A DNA stretch of 64,000 nucleotides from Variovorax sp. 54 (GTDB taxonomy: Bacteria > Pseudomonadota > Gammaproteobacteria > Burkholderiales > Burkholderiaceae_C): NCBI RefSeq assembly GCF_002754375.1, contig NZ_PEFF01000001.1, positions 5,225,501-5,289,500 of the forward strand, in the 5' to 3' direction. The position numbers were made by a program, and so were the translations under genes. The notes below the pieces were generated by a model. The model was not told where the DNA came from, made no database searches, and was given only the letters and a program-made list of their open reading frames with translations. This document shows, piece after piece, positions 28,101 through 35,004 of this stretch; position 1 is the stretch's first letter, and each line of letters begins with the position of its first letter.

Positions 28101-30561
28101 CGGCGGCCAGTACTACGTGGCGCGCGGCCACGGCGACCTGCGCGCCGGCGAGACGACCATCGGCCATCAGGTGACGGTGTGGCGCAACAAGGGCGAGCCG
28201 GACCAGAGCGTCACCGTGCTGCCCGTCGCGCCGTTGCTGGCCGTGGGCGACGCGACGCTGCGGCTGCGCACCGCCGGCGACCTGGTGTTGCAGACGGTGA
28301 TCGATCCGCTGATGGTGCGCTATGGCGACGACGGCACCGGCTCCCATCCCAGGACCGACTACGGCGCCTATATGAGCGGCTACACCGACCGCACCGCCGT
28401 GCGGCTGGTCTCCACCGGCGGCAACATCACGCTGGTCAACCAGGCCGAGTTTCTGTTCCGCGATGTGTCGCTGCGTTCGAGCGGCGAGAGAGACAACAAC
28501 CTGAACGGCCACGGCGGCAACCTCTACCCGGCGCGCACGCAGGCCGCGGCGCTGAATGGCGGGCTGGAAATCCAGGGGCCGATGTTCGTCATGCCCGGCA
28601 AGACGACGGACCTGCGGCTGATTGCCGGCAGCGACGTGCGCTTCAACACGCGCAACTACACGGTGGTCGACGAAACCACGCGCAGCGAGCCGTTCGCCGG
28701 CATCTTCATGGCGCGTGCGACGCCCGCGATGATTCCCTCGCCCTCCATGCCGGCCGGTGGCGACGGGTTCCCGTTCCAGGTGAACATGCCTTCGCTGCTG
28801 GAGAACCGGGCCAGCGGCGCGTTGCCCGCGTTCCCGTACACCCTCGGCAACCCCGATGTGCTGGCGCTGGTGAATGACCTGGTGCCGAGCCGTATCTACG
28901 CGGCCGGGGGCTCGATCCTCGGGCTCGACATGACGGCCAGCGAGCAGCTCTGGCTGCGTGCGGGCCGCGACATCCGCGGCATGCGGCTCGATGCGCGCAA
29001 CCTGCGCGCGAGCGACGTGACGCTGCTCGAGGCCGGCAACGACATCCTCGCGGTGTCGCCGGTGCGGGCGATATGGAATGCCCCCGAAGTGGGGGTGATC
29101 ACGGTGCAGGGGCCCGGCTCGCTCGTGCTGTCCGCGGGGCGCGATGTCTATGCGGACCGGCTGAAGATCCAGACCCTGGGCAACCAGGAGTACGACGCCA
29201 ACAACCGACCGGTCGACAGGACGCAGATCCATGGGTTGCCCGAGCGCGGCGCCGCGATCACCGTGATGGCGGGCGTGAACCAGGCGCCGAGCTACGAAGC
29301 GTTCGAGAGCGCCTACCTGGACCCGGCGCGTGTGGCGTCGATGCCCGATCACCTGAAGGCTGCGGGCGCCGATGGGCGCGTGCTGCCGATCTACCTCAGC
29401 GACCTGCTCGAAACACGTGACGGCCGCGAGAAGAACGTGCGTCGCGGCCTGGTGTCGTACATGAAGGACATGACCGGCGAGACGCTGGCGCCGCTCGATG
29501 CATGGACGCGCTTCCAGGCGCTGCCGCAGTTTGCCCGGCAGCAGTTCCTGCGGCAGGTCTACCTGCTGGAACTGCGCGAAGCCGGGCGCGACCAGGGCGA
29601 GCCGGGCAGCGGCGGCCTGCCGCGCAACGGCGGCTACAACCGCGGCTACGCGGCCATCGAAACCCTGTTCCCCGGCGACGGCTGGAAGGGCGACGTGGCG
29701 GCCAACGCGATGATGCTGCGCACCATGGCGGGCGGTGACATCAACGTGCTGACACCCGGCGGCGGGCTGCAGGTGGCGGCACTGGGCGCGAGCGTGCCGG
29801 CCGGCTACGGCCTGGTGACGCTGGCCTCGGGCCACATCAACGTGTTTGCCAGGAACGACGTGACCGTGAACCAGTCGCGCATTCTTTCCTTCGTGCCGGA
29901 AGCGACGCGCGAAGGCAGCGACCAGATCATCTGGTCAAGCAAGGGCGACATCGATGCGGGGCGCGGCTCGAAGACTGTGCGGGTGCCTTCGGCGCCCGAG
30001 GTGCTGACCGACCTGGACGGCAACACCATCGTGCGCGAGAAGTCCGACATGAGCGGCAGCGGCATCGGCACCGTGGGCGATGGCGACGTCGACCTCGTGG
30101 CGCCGCGCGGAACGGTCAACGCCGGCGATGCGGGCCTGCGCGTGGCGGGCAACCTGAACATCGCGGCGCTGCAGGTGCTGAACGCCGACAACATCCAGGT
30201 GAAGGGCGAGACCAAGGGGCTGCCGGTGATTGCGTCGGTGAACATTGGCGCGCTGACGAACGCCAGCGCGGCGGCTTCGCAGGCCGCGTCCGCGGCGCAG
30301 GACGTGATGCAGCGCGAACGCGCGGCCCAGCGCCAGGCCTTGCCGTCGGTCTTCAGCGTGCGCGTGCTTGGCTTCGGCAATGAGCCGTTGCCCGCGGAGC
30401 GCACGGGCGGTGCTGGCGCGGCCACCGAGCCCGCCGGCGCTGTGCAGCGCAGCGCGCGTTACGACCCCGACAGCGCCTTCCAGGTGCTGGGGCAGGGTGC
30501 CCTGAGCCCGGCCCAGCGCGCGCGATTGACCGAGGCGGAGCAGCGTCGGTTGCCGAAGTGA
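19105..30561 (+). CDS. Giant filamentous haemagglutinin-family exoprotein (TpsA, DUF3739 type)
   Basis: The predicted protein has about 3818 residues. A long N-terminal export signal ends near residue 50. The TPS secretion domain spans about 145-370 (NWESFNVGKNTTVQFDQ, VYLVNRNGIVFTGSSQVNTRTL). A long beta-helix of Gly/Asp/Ala-rich repeats follows (LDVSGG, LRAGG). A Gly-Ser linker is at 2271-2282. The C-terminus has the DUF3739 pattern (GDVDLVAPRGTVNAGDAGLRVAG). Two Ca-loop-like motifs are seen: DPDCNG at about 1372 and DDNRDGVIDAID at 2094-2105. The only cysteines noticed are two near 1375-1384. ATG 19105 excludes 68 basic upstream residues with no family resemblance. It is probably an adhesin or secreted virulence/contact factor, by analogy with PdtA. 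No TpsB gene is nearby. Confidence 0.88.
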   Translation: MSTLHPAPMKPASTRRARAAHALRNDADRWRLRPLARALAVMLAAGGAMDGAPAQQALGAAWFGAKNVVQNSALATGRLPNGMPASSLTQPMGSQQRDSAQAQRSIDNLNLAARGIAAQQAAQEAARLAALGGAAGIPEGLADGGLKVDTHSLTAGWLNAKAPVQAATGGRTVVGIEQTADKAILNWESFNVGKNTTVQFDQKGGAKPDGTNGWIALNRINDPSGRPSQIAGQIKADGAVYLVNRNGIVFTGSSQVNTRTLVASSLALSDKQFNLGINNPQLMSNLGNDFAIPQFGEFTDMKPSVYGAAGYVPGNGTTPDQLGKVDRFVPGAPPGEVKVAAGAQLGVASGGKIMLFAPKVNNAGRLSAPDGQVILAAGENVYLNASRPDSPMGVRGLDVAASAVPGWAFQGGHIVKALGLEQANADVQFVAGLRDVVMPEMLARAKAVGYEVVNSGMVQSDRGNITLQARDVRQNGVLLSNTALNNRSGSILLRAWSQGTHYYSADNNDLLNWAAGTLTLGEGSVTQILPDTTDRSEIEASALATRYQPGRVGLYGQLIDIKPRAGVLVPSGAINLESAVNPVFTQQAWRKPGSLGDASRIYIDGGAFLSVAGLRDIRVDMARNFIEADMRINELRDSPLQLDSWLRGKKLVVDRRVSGVFAQGPMAGVKWVERKGADGQMAYMPGEWVGTPLADVAGWVGVGKTDLSELSANAGAITLRAGGSVITRAGSVLDVSGGSVRYTDGMNTATKLMGADGRVYAMHKAMPDMAYVGIAGEFTSEHKRWGVKDSWRHPLIGGDRLEAGYTEGRKAGSVQVFAGDAMVLEGDFLGEAVVGERQQKNPTRGTGGRLELGGGSTEDRPWSPGTIVVSHAPKRLAEGFNAGTALADDFYVPLDPDPALRKSRKLSFLSDDMLSRSGMGEIVFNIIRGDFELAQGASLQLSPGASLRVSGSDGSTGNIRVDGSIRAAGGSIALDAFNGRLQLGAGARLDTSGQWINTWRDGGMPAAWAMDGGAISLSVSDIQAHADSVLDVSGGGRVDTGKNGLPSMRVGDAGSVKLIGITPKTDLASLNLRAHAAGSAGSLFLESASSVQIGGAAIDPATVLLPASLFGERGFGKVSVSVRGEGGIVVPEGVEVAPRASSLDLSSFAWREVATGERLADLAPVAVLRPEERAARRPASLSLGTLGGLIHVERGAVVRTDTGGTLSLNSDGEAGKVLVSGRLDAPAGRIELAAADVVLERGGELLARGVPLIHRDAKGRRTGEVRDGGTVDVRGVNLSLERGSLIDVSGATGDIDGVPASPWGPKTAQAVTLDSNGGLIRISGKGLVEGTLTGKAGGPGAIGGRIRFDMSAPTPAGGSPLEQLKQVLKGLDPDCNGLPGNGVCDNSDWKEALDIDWGPAIGAPPGTPVVIPSSLVAHLDDIKELVLSDTMAVPAPGTVPLDPARFGLTPEVLDLFRDNVFSSDLLRDLLQKPGQRHALTVRPQAFKEGGFSELALVNSSRGAIRLDDAQISAGRSIRLQGSIVGHAGTSSVLQAPHIVLTALPGTSLPPSASATAGNAAGQLLLSGSLIDVETDPETNVASAGSVRIAGFGRTVMQADQIRLGGALPVQINPDTKLQVNLDVDGQLVLKAGQVSPTTAMTAVVRAGDAITVERLGDAGAPTPLSAGGTLRLEAPVIAQNGVLHAPLGQIELNAGERLTLGTGSLTSVSGAGVTVPYGTLSNNEHWLDPAKAGDGSGLSSGSLTAPPEKRITMKSPSVDLAKGAVVDIAGGGDLSAWEFVPGPGGSHDVLAMPGMYAILPGPQAAAPAGGANAGQRVWLAGGPGLAAGWYALLPARYALLPGAFAVQATGAPWAGTATAASAATGPDGSLVMQGRGGNSLDNARDAMPSTWRVMSGNTLRRYTQYNEAFANDFFSSEAFKLTQYRQTGKNIVTPRLPRDGGAVVFDAGQRLTLGGTLRSAPDVGGRGGLVDIAGKKIAIVGAGHDAAGLQADGYLVIDAQGLANFGAGSLLVGGKRKGDPLGLSLDVTATDIVVRNDAGSELFGPEIILAASEQVAIEGGSVVRARGAGSLGAGSLVMKPRVAAVYKDPDGILDDNRDGVIDAIDAADDVLIAPSKDWGALVRVANGDAVRVVRENVDTTRGLVRIGADAFVGGGAALLIDATRTTELAGSAQISGTDISVAAGRIGFGGGTEGMVLNAASLAQLAHSQRLTLRSYSSLDFYNSLDLGAAGLAALTFDGAVFTGQGDVRIQGEAISLINSGGYVAAPPPAGSGGGSGSGSGSFTLDAGTLVLGAGQKRFEGFGAVVLGGRNRIVGEGAGGIDAGSAALTLQTPLLTGRNGAAQSIVTRGALQVVALPASDAGAQNNLQDSLGSRLSLSGGNIRFGGRAAALGGSIDMTATAGHLVLTEGAQVDVGGFAKQFFDVAEFADAGRIHLSAVGGDVRLGAGSRLNLAAHKDGGNAGTLSLAAANGGTVVLDGAIAAQAGAGGNAGSFALDIEALPDFAGFSQRLNDAGLNRSRQFRIRQGDVVLGGSTLVEDFGLTADRGRVDITGVVDARSAYGGAIRITGGNGVAMRPGAQLLAGATGELGSGRVTLEAAGGTLNLQGGSIDVSGNEGGKVRLRARQTAGHDEIEVSALQAAIHGARSAVLEGVSSYDLADYDGRTVESVKADAMAHAHRFAGASGAVANRLGTGLAVMPGIDIRSAGDIALNSDWNLFTDFAGAREGSLTLRAGGNLRVNGHLSDGFDAADRTGRLQQGASWNLRLVAGADLTSAHTLALKPLAAQGAGSGSVIVGTANTAVPSEDDPKPDNGAGKLIRTGTGDLEVRAGRNLTLAHKASVIYTAGRKDTTTWSDFSTANPNASYGIEGGNLDIAAQGSIEAQPSGQRFTEWLNRQGNLNFDRYFGAYETNERLPPPESGYVLMPPEQSSWWINYGAFQQGVGALGGGNVKVNAGGDLTNLVVALPTHMRMRGGRTGTEAMTMEVRNGGAMEVDAVGAIRGGQYYVARGHGDLRAGETTIGHQVTVWRNKGEPDQSVTVLPVAPLLAVGDATLRLRTAGDLVLQTVIDPLMVRYGDDGTGSHPRTDYGAYMSGYTDRTAVRLVSTGGNITLVNQAEFLFRDVSLRSSGERDNNLNGHGGNLYPARTQAAALNGGLEIQGPMFVMPGKTTDLRLIAGSDVRFNTRNYTVVDETTRSEPFAGIFMARATPAMIPSPSMPAGGDGFPFQVNMPSLLENRASGALPAFPYTLGNPDVLALVNDLVPSRIYAAGGSILGLDMTASEQLWLRAGRDIRGMRLDARNLRASDVTLLEAGNDILAVSPVRAIWNAPEVGVITVQGPGSLVLSAGRDVYADRLKIQTLGNQEYDANNRPVDRTQIHGLPERGAAITVMAGVNQAPSYEAFESAYLDPARVASMPDHLKAAGADGRVLPIYLSDLLETRDGREKNVRRGLVSYMKDMTGETLAPLDAWTRFQALPQFARQQFLRQVYLLELREAGRDQGEPGSGGLPRNGGYNRGYAAIETLFPGDGWKGDVAANAMMLRTMAGGDINVLTPGGGLQVAALGASVPAGYGLVTLASGHINVFARNDVTVNQSRILSFVPEATREGSDQIIWSSKGDIDAGRGSKTVRVPSAPEVLTDLDGNTIVREKSDMSGSGIGTVGDGDVDLVAPRGTVNAGDAGLRVAGNLNIAALQVLNADNIQVKGETKGLPVIASVNIGALTNASAAASQAASAAQDVMQRERAAQRQALPSVFSVRVLGFGNEPLPAERTGGAGAATEPAGAVQRSARYDPDSAFQVLGQGALSPAQRARLTEAEQRRLPK
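25915..25950 (+). repeat. Tandem 6-base Gly-Ser codon repeat inside the exoprotein gene
   Basis: Six units of GGCAGT or close variants (two GGCAGC, one GGCGGT) encode GSGGGSGSGSGS after a proline-rich PPPAG segment. Because the unit is two codons long, gain or loss would change linker length without a frameshift. Confidence 0.8.
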
Positions 30562-30584
30562 GGCGGCAGGACGGGGGACGGGCG

Positions 30585-30610
30585 AAAAAAAACCGCCTCG
30601 GGGCGGTTTC
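30585..30610. terminator. Bidirectional intrinsic terminator between the exoprotein and comEA-like genes
   Basis: AAACCGCC at 30590-30597 pairs with GGCGGTTT at 30602-30609 around a TCGG loop. An A-run precedes it and a TTTC follows, so it can stop the convergent transcripts from both sides. The A-run (30585-30592) gives the stronger T-tract to the minus-strand transcript. Confidence 0.8.
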
Positions 30611-30660
30611 TTCGAGAGCGTCGCCGCTTCGCGGGCGGCGACGGGCGCTTCAGGTTTGCG

Positions 30661-30969
30661 TCATTGCTTGGCGGCCTTGCCTGCCTTGGCCGGCGCCGCC
30701 GCACCGTTGAAGCTCTGGCCGTTGACCGTCAGGCCTTCGGCCGACAGCTTGGCCGCGCTCTTTTCCTTCACGCCCTTCACGCGCTGCATGAGGTCGGGCC
30801 AGTCCTTGAACTCGGCCTCCTTGCGGGCATCGAGGATGCGCTTGGACAGCGAAGGGCCGACGCCCTTGAGGCCGTCGAGGTCGGCGGCGCTGCCCTTGTT
30901 GGCGTCGACGGCAGCGAACGAGACCGCCGCGAAGCACATGGCGAGCGTGGCGATGATTTTCTTGATCAT
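30661..30969 (-). CDS. ComEA-like helix-hairpin-helix DNA-binding protein
   Basis: This 102-residue protein has a signal peptide (MIKKIIATLAMCFAAVSFA) and then a single HhH domain, DLDGLKGVGPSLSKRILDARK (residues about 29-50) with the second half VKGVKEKSAAKLSAEG. Similar short periplasmic proteins bind DNA during competence in Gram-negative bacteria, but many are annotated only as HhH proteins. The Ala/Lys-rich C-terminal tail is low complexity. It stands alone, convergent with the exoprotein gene. Confidence 0.82.
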   Translation of the reverse strand: MIKKIIATLAMCFAAVSFAAVDANKGSAADLDGLKGVGPSLSKRILDARKEAEFKDWPDLMQRVKGVKEKSAAKLSAEGLTVNGQSFNGAAAPAKAGKAAKQ

Positions 30970-31060
30970 GATGAAAACTCCCTCTTCAATTGTTGGTATG
31001 GCTAAGCCGACAGGAATATCGGCTTCGGCTCAACGAGAGGGCGCGCACGGCAGTTGACGT

Positions 31061-31083
31061 GAAAACGGGGCCCTGGGCCCCGT
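31061..31083 (-). terminator. Probable terminator downstream of lapB
   Basis: The palindrome ACGGGGCCCTGGGCCCCGT at 31065-31083 lies 23 bases after the lapB stop. Read on the minus strand it ends in TTTTC. The stem is strong and the T-run short, so termination may be partial. Confidence 0.55.
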
Positions 31084-31106
31084 GTGACGATTGTTCAGAA
31101 CCGTGG

Positions 31107-32294
31107 TCAGAGTTCTTCCACGCGCCGCGGTGGATAGCTGTCCCAGGCCTGGCAGCCGGGGCAGTGCCAGAAGTACTGGTGCGCCTCGAAGCCGCAGGCC
31201 GCGCAGCGGTAGCGCATGAGCGGACGCGTGGCCTGGTCGAGCGCGCGTTGCACCTGCGGATGGAACTGCTCGTGCTCGAAGCGTTCGCCGGCCAGCCAGC
31301 GCGAGGCGGCGACCAGCGAGGGCTGGTGCGCGAGGTGGGCGATGTAGCTGTCGCGCGGCGTGGGGGCTTCGGTGGGCGTGTCGGTCGCGTCCGATGGCGT
31401 GGCGTCGGGTGTGCCGCCGAGCGCGATCATCGCTTCGAGCACGTCGATCGATGGCGATTCGGCGTAGCGCCGTTGCAGCAGCGCCAGCGCCTCGCCTTCG
31501 CGTTGCGCGGCCACGGCGGCCTTCTGCAGCGACGCGGCGTAGAGCGGCAGCGCCAGTGGCGCCGTGTCGCTGAGCCCTTCGAGCGTGTCGAAGGCCGCGG
31601 CGGCTTCTCCGTTGCGCAGCTGCAGGGTGGCGGTGTCGATGGCCGGCCGCGGTGCCTGCGGTGCCAGGGCCCGGGCCTGCGTGAGCAGGTCGCCGGCGCC
31701 CGTCAGGTCGCCGGCCGCCACGCGCTCGTTGGCCTGCTCGCACAGGTGATGGGCGCGGCGCGTGCTGTAGCTGGCCTGGTCGGACTCGTCGAGTTTTTGC
31801 GCCACGGCGGCGGCCTGCGCCCATTCGCGCGAGCGTTCGTAGATGGCCAGCAGCGCGAGCCGGGCCTCGTTCTCGTAGCGCGTGCCTTCGAGCTTCTGCA
31901 GCGCGGCTTCGGCGCGGTCGAGCAGGCCGGCACGCAGGAAGTCTTGTGCCAGCGCGTGTTGTGCGCGCTCGCGGTCGACACGGGTCAGGTCGCCGCGGCC
32001 CAGCAGGTGCTCGTGCACGCGCACGGCGCGCTGGTACTCGCCGCGGCGGCGGAACAGGTTGCCGAGCGCAAAGTGCAGCTCCTGTGTGTCGGGGTCGTTC
32101 TGCACGGCCTCGATGAAGGCGTCGATGGCCTGGTCCTGCTGCTCGTTGAGCAGGAAGTTCAGGCCGCGAAAGTAGGCCTTGGGCGCCTGCCGGTTCTCGA
32201 GCTTGAGCTGGCGGATGTCGAAGCGCGATGCGAGCCAGCCCAGCACGAAGGCGACGGGCAGGCCGATCAGCAGCCAGCTGGGATCAAAGTCCAT
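31107..32294 (-). CDS. lapB: Lipopolysaccharide assembly protein LapB (YciM)
   Basis: The 395-residue protein has one N-terminal membrane anchor (WLLIGLPVAFVLGWLAS). Tetratricopeptide repeats follow from about residue 35 to 330 (YFRGLNFLLNEQQDQAIDAF, then ELHFALGNLFRRRGEYQRAV). A rubredoxin-like zinc knuckle near the end has two CxxC pairs (CAAC and CPGC). LapB guides FtsH to degrade LpxC and so balances LPS and phospholipid synthesis. The start overlaps the lapA stop by 11 bases. An insert rich in Thr, Pro and Asp near residue 315 breaks the repeats and may be a flexible linker. Confidence 0.93.
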   Translation of the reverse strand: MDFDPSWLLIGLPVAFVLGWLASRFDIRQLKLENRQAPKAYFRGLNFLLNEQQDQAIDAFIEAVQNDPDTQELHFALGNLFRRRGEYQRAVRVHEHLLGRGDLTRVDRERAQHALAQDFLRAGLLDRAEAALQKLEGTRYENEARLALLAIYERSREWAQAAAVAQKLDESDQASYSTRRAHHLCEQANERVAAGDLTGAGDLLTQARALAPQAPRPAIDTATLQLRNGEAAAAFDTLEGLSDTAPLALPLYAASLQKAAVAAQREGEALALLQRRYAESPSIDVLEAMIALGGTPDATPSDATDTPTEAPTPRDSYIAHLAHQPSLVAASRWLAGERFEHEQFHPQVQRALDQATRPLMRYRCAACGFEAHQYFWHCPGCQAWDSYPPRRVEEL

Positions 32295-32619
32295 GTTGAC
32301 GTACGGCGGGAAGGTCGGTGGCCGAGATGGACGGCACGGCCGCGGAGGCGGTCGCAGTGGCCAGAGGCGCAGGTGAGGGGGCTTCGGAAACGGCAGGCAC
32401 TTGGGCTGCTGCGGCGCGGTGCTTCCACCAGCCGGGCAGCATGCCCAGCGCACCGACCACGAGCCCGCCGGCAAAGGCCGCGAGCACGACGAGCACCAGC
32501 GGCGCACGCCAATGGGTTCCGAAGAAGAAGTAGACGGTCGCGTCGTGCTGGTTGTTCAGCGCGAAGGCGAAGAGCGTAAAAAAAATGGCTGCCTTGAGCA
32601 GCCACAGGAGGTATTTCAT
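32284..32619 (-). CDS. lapA: LapA family (DUF1049) inner-membrane protein
   Basis: This 111-residue protein has two membrane segments (LLKAAIFFTLFAFALNN and APLVLVVLAAFAGGLVVGALGML), matching LapA/YciS. A Pro/Ala-rich tail follows. It normally partners with LapB, whose gene overlaps it. It lies 57 bases after ihfB. Confidence 0.9.
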   Translation of the reverse strand: MKYLLWLLKAAIFFTLFAFALNNQHDATVYFFFGTHWRAPLVLVVLAAFAGGLVVGALGMLPGWWKHRAAAAQVPAVSEAPSPAPLATATASAAVPSISATDLPAVRQHGL

Positions 32620-32676
32620 GCGCGTTCCCGTTGGCGGGACGATTCTACGTTTGCAGCCATCGGGGCAGCCCGGCCA

Positions 32677-33003
32677 TCAGGCCTTGCGGCCGGCGGCTTC
32701 CTTGCCTGCATCGAGCTCGGCGGTCTTCGCGTCGACGGCTTCGCGCAGCGCCTTGCCCGGCTTGAAGTGCGGCACGCGCTTCTCGGGGATCTGCACGCTC
32801 TCGCCCGAACGCGGGTTGCGGCCGATGCGCGGCGGACGGCGGTTGACCGAGAAGCTGCCGAAGCCACGGATCTCGATGCGGTGGCCGCGCACCAGCGCGT
32901 CGCTCATCGCGTCCAGGATGGTCTTGACGGCGTATTCGGCATCGCGATGCGTGAGCTGCGCGAAACGGGCGGCGAGTTCTTCGACGAGGTCTGAGCGGGT
33001 CAT
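32677..33003 (-). CDS. ihfB: Integration host factor subunit beta
   Basis: This 108-residue DNA-bending protein shows the HU/IHF fold. [14 protein letters not shown] leads into the dimer core, [25 protein letters not shown] is the beta-arm with the intercalating proline, and [11 protein letters not shown] closes the family signature. It forms a heterodimer with IhfA. The placement directly after rpsA is conserved in proteobacteria. The C-terminus extends about 13 residues beyond the E. coli protein. Confidence 0.96.
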   Translation of the reverse strand: MTRSDLVEELAARFAQLTHRDAEYAVKTILDAMSDALVRGHRIEIRGFGSFSVNRRPPRIGRNPRSGESVQIPEKRVPHFKPGKALREAVDAKTAELDAGKEAAGRKA

Positions 33004-33032
33004 AGGCCAAACATAAACGAAAAACGTGGACG

Positions 33033-33073
33033 AAAAAAAAGACAGAGCGGCCCCGGGGGCCTGCCTCTGTCTT
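33033..33073 (-). terminator. Intrinsic terminator after rpsA
   Basis: On the minus strand AAGACAGAG (33073-33065) pairs with CTCTGTC (33047-33041) around a GC-rich inner hairpin, and a run of eight T follows. It lies 11 bases beyond the rpsA stop and just upstream of ihfB, so ihfB probably also has its own promoter. Confidence 0.85.
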
Positions 33074-33083
33074 CGGACTCAGC

Positions 33084-34772
33084 TTACTTGTTGTCGCTGT
33101 TGTCGAGCTTGGCGCGCAGCAGGGCGCCCAGGCTGGTCGTGCCCGCGTTTTCGCGTGCCGACTGCTGGCTCAGGCTGGCCATGGCGCCTTGTTCGTCGAC
33201 CATGTCCTTCTGCTTGATCGACAGCTGGATGTTGCGGGTCTTGCGATCCACATTCACCACGATGGCCGTGACTTCGTCGCCTTCCTTGAGCACGTTGCGG
33301 GCATCTTCAACGCGGTCGCGCGAGATTTCTGAAGCACGCAGGTAGCCGATGATGTCTTCGCCGAGGTCGATTTCAGCGCCGCGGGCGTCCACGGTCTTGA
33401 CCTTGCCGGTCACGATCTGGCCCTTGTCGTTCACGGTGGTGAACGTGGTGAACGGATCGCTGTCGAGCTGCTTGATGCCCAGCGAGATGCGTTCGCGGTC
33501 GACGTCGACAGCCAGCACGATCGCTTCGACTTCCTGGCCCTTCTTGTAGTTGCGAACGGCGGCTTCGCCGGTTTCGTTCCACGAGAGGTCCGAGAGGTGC
33601 ACCAGGCCGTCGATGCCGGCAGCCAGACCCACGAACACGCCGAAGTCGGTGATCGACTTGATCGGGCCCTTGACGCGGTCGCCACGCTTCGTGTTCTGAG
33701 CGAACTCTTGCCACGGGTTGGCCTTGCACTGCTTCATGCCCAGGCTGATGCGGCGCTTGTCTTCGTCGATTTCCAGGACCATGACTTCGACTTCGTCGCC
33801 CAGCGAGACGATCTTGTTCGGAGCGATGTTCTTGTTGGTCCAGTCCATTTCGGAGACGTGCACCAGGCCTTCGATGCCGGGTTCGAGTTCGACGAACGCG
33901 CCGTAGTCGGCAATGTTCGTGACCTTGCCGAACAGGCGGGTCGATTGCGGGTAGCGGCGCGAAACGCCCATCCACGGGTCGTCACCCATTTGCTTGAGAC
34001 CCAGCGAGACACGGTTCTTTTCGGTGTCGAACTTGAGGATCTTGGCGGTGATTTCCTGGCCGGCCTGAACGACTTCGCTCGGGTGGCGAACACGGCGCCA
34101 TGCCATGTCGGTGATGTGCAGCAGGCCGTCGATGCCGCCGAGGTCCACGAACGCACCGTATTCGGTGATGTTCTTGACCACGCCGCGGACAACAGCGCCT
34201 TCCTTCAGGGTTTCCATCAGCTTGGCGCGCTCTTCGCCCATGCTGGCTTCGACCACGGCACGGCGCGACAGCACGACGTTGTTGCGCTTGCGATCGAGCT
34301 TGATGACCTTGAATTCGAGGGTCTTGTTTTCGTACGGGGTCAGGTCCTTGATCGGACGCGTGTCGATCAGCGAGCCCGGCAGGAATGCGCGGATGCCGTT
34401 GACCAGGACCGTGAGGCCGCCCTTGACCTTGCCGCTGGTGGTGCCGGTGACGAAGTCGCCCGATTCCAGGGCCTTCTCCAGGGCGAGCCACGAAGCCAGA
34501 CGCTTGGCGGTGTCGCGCGAGAGGATGGTGTCGCCGTAGCCGTTTTCAACGCTGCCGATGGCAACGGAAACGAAATCGCCGGCCTGGACTTCGAGTTCGC
34601 CCTTGTCGTTCTTGAACTCTTCGATCGGCACATACGCTTCGGACTTCAGACCGGCGTTGACGACGACGTGGTTGTGTTCGACGCGCACGACTTCGGCCGT
34701 GATGACCTCGCCGCTGCGCATTTCGGAACGCTTCAGGGACTCTTCGAATAGGTCGGCAAAAGATTCAGACAT
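33084..34772 (-). CDS. rpsA: 30S ribosomal protein S1
   Basis: The 562-residue protein holds six S1 RNA-binding repeats. The first two (about residues 20-180) are the divergent ribosome-docking repeats. The later four carry the usual GxVxxIxDFGxFVxL pattern, for example [15 protein letters not shown] and [15 protein letters not shown]. Length is normal for proteobacteria. A good Shine-Dalgarno (GGAAGGAA) precedes the ATG. Long leaders like the one here (about 230 bases to the next gene) often serve S1 autoregulation, which is an inference. Confidence 0.98.
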   Translation of the reverse strand: MSESFADLFEESLKRSEMRSGEVITAEVVRVEHNHVVVNAGLKSEAYVPIEEFKNDKGELEVQAGDFVSVAIGSVENGYGDTILSRDTAKRLASWLALEKALESGDFVTGTTSGKVKGGLTVLVNGIRAFLPGSLIDTRPIKDLTPYENKTLEFKVIKLDRKRNNVVLSRRAVVEASMGEERAKLMETLKEGAVVRGVVKNITEYGAFVDLGGIDGLLHITDMAWRRVRHPSEVVQAGQEITAKILKFDTEKNRVSLGLKQMGDDPWMGVSRRYPQSTRLFGKVTNIADYGAFVELEPGIEGLVHVSEMDWTNKNIAPNKIVSLGDEVEVMVLEIDEDKRRISLGMKQCKANPWQEFAQNTKRGDRVKGPIKSITDFGVFVGLAAGIDGLVHLSDLSWNETGEAAVRNYKKGQEVEAIVLAVDVDRERISLGIKQLDSDPFTTFTTVNDKGQIVTGKVKTVDARGAEIDLGEDIIGYLRASEISRDRVEDARNVLKEGDEVTAIVVNVDRKTRNIQLSIKQKDMVDEQGAMASLSQQSARENAGTTSLGALLRAKLDNSDNK

Positions 34773-34964
34773 TTATGGTTCCTTCCGTCAGGCAGGGTTG
34801 GCAGGCGCTCTTGCGAAATTGCGTGCGGCTGCTGTAGGTCTGTAGACGGCGGTTAGGTTGTGGGCATGAGCCCGGTTGGTTGAACAACCAGCAGGCCAGT
34901 GCGCTGTCGCGCGGAAGGAGCCTGCTGGAGCGGTAGGCGCCACCCGGAACACCCGGGAGACGCA

Positions 34965-34990
34965 AGCCTTTCAAGCGGACTTGAAAGGCT
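34965..34990. repeat. Perfect 11-bp hairpin after aroA-cmk, containing a copy of the gene's 3' end
   Basis: AGCCTTTCAAG (34965-34975) pairs perfectly with CTTGAAAGGCT (34980-34990) around CGGA. The stretch TCAAGCGGACTTGAA at 34971-34985 is repeated exactly at 35005-35019, which is the last codons and stop of aroA-cmk. No T-run follows on the minus strand, so a terminator role is uncertain. Confidence 0.6.
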
Positions 34991-35004
34991 GCACTTCAAT
35001 CCGC

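Noticed and set aside
21016..29835. A long minus-strand open frame of about 2939 codons antisense to the exoprotein gene
   Set aside because: It is rich in Arg, Ala, His and Val with no domains or fold pattern. GC-rich coding DNA leaves the antisense frame open, and the plus-strand frame has clear TPS and DUF3739 motifs.
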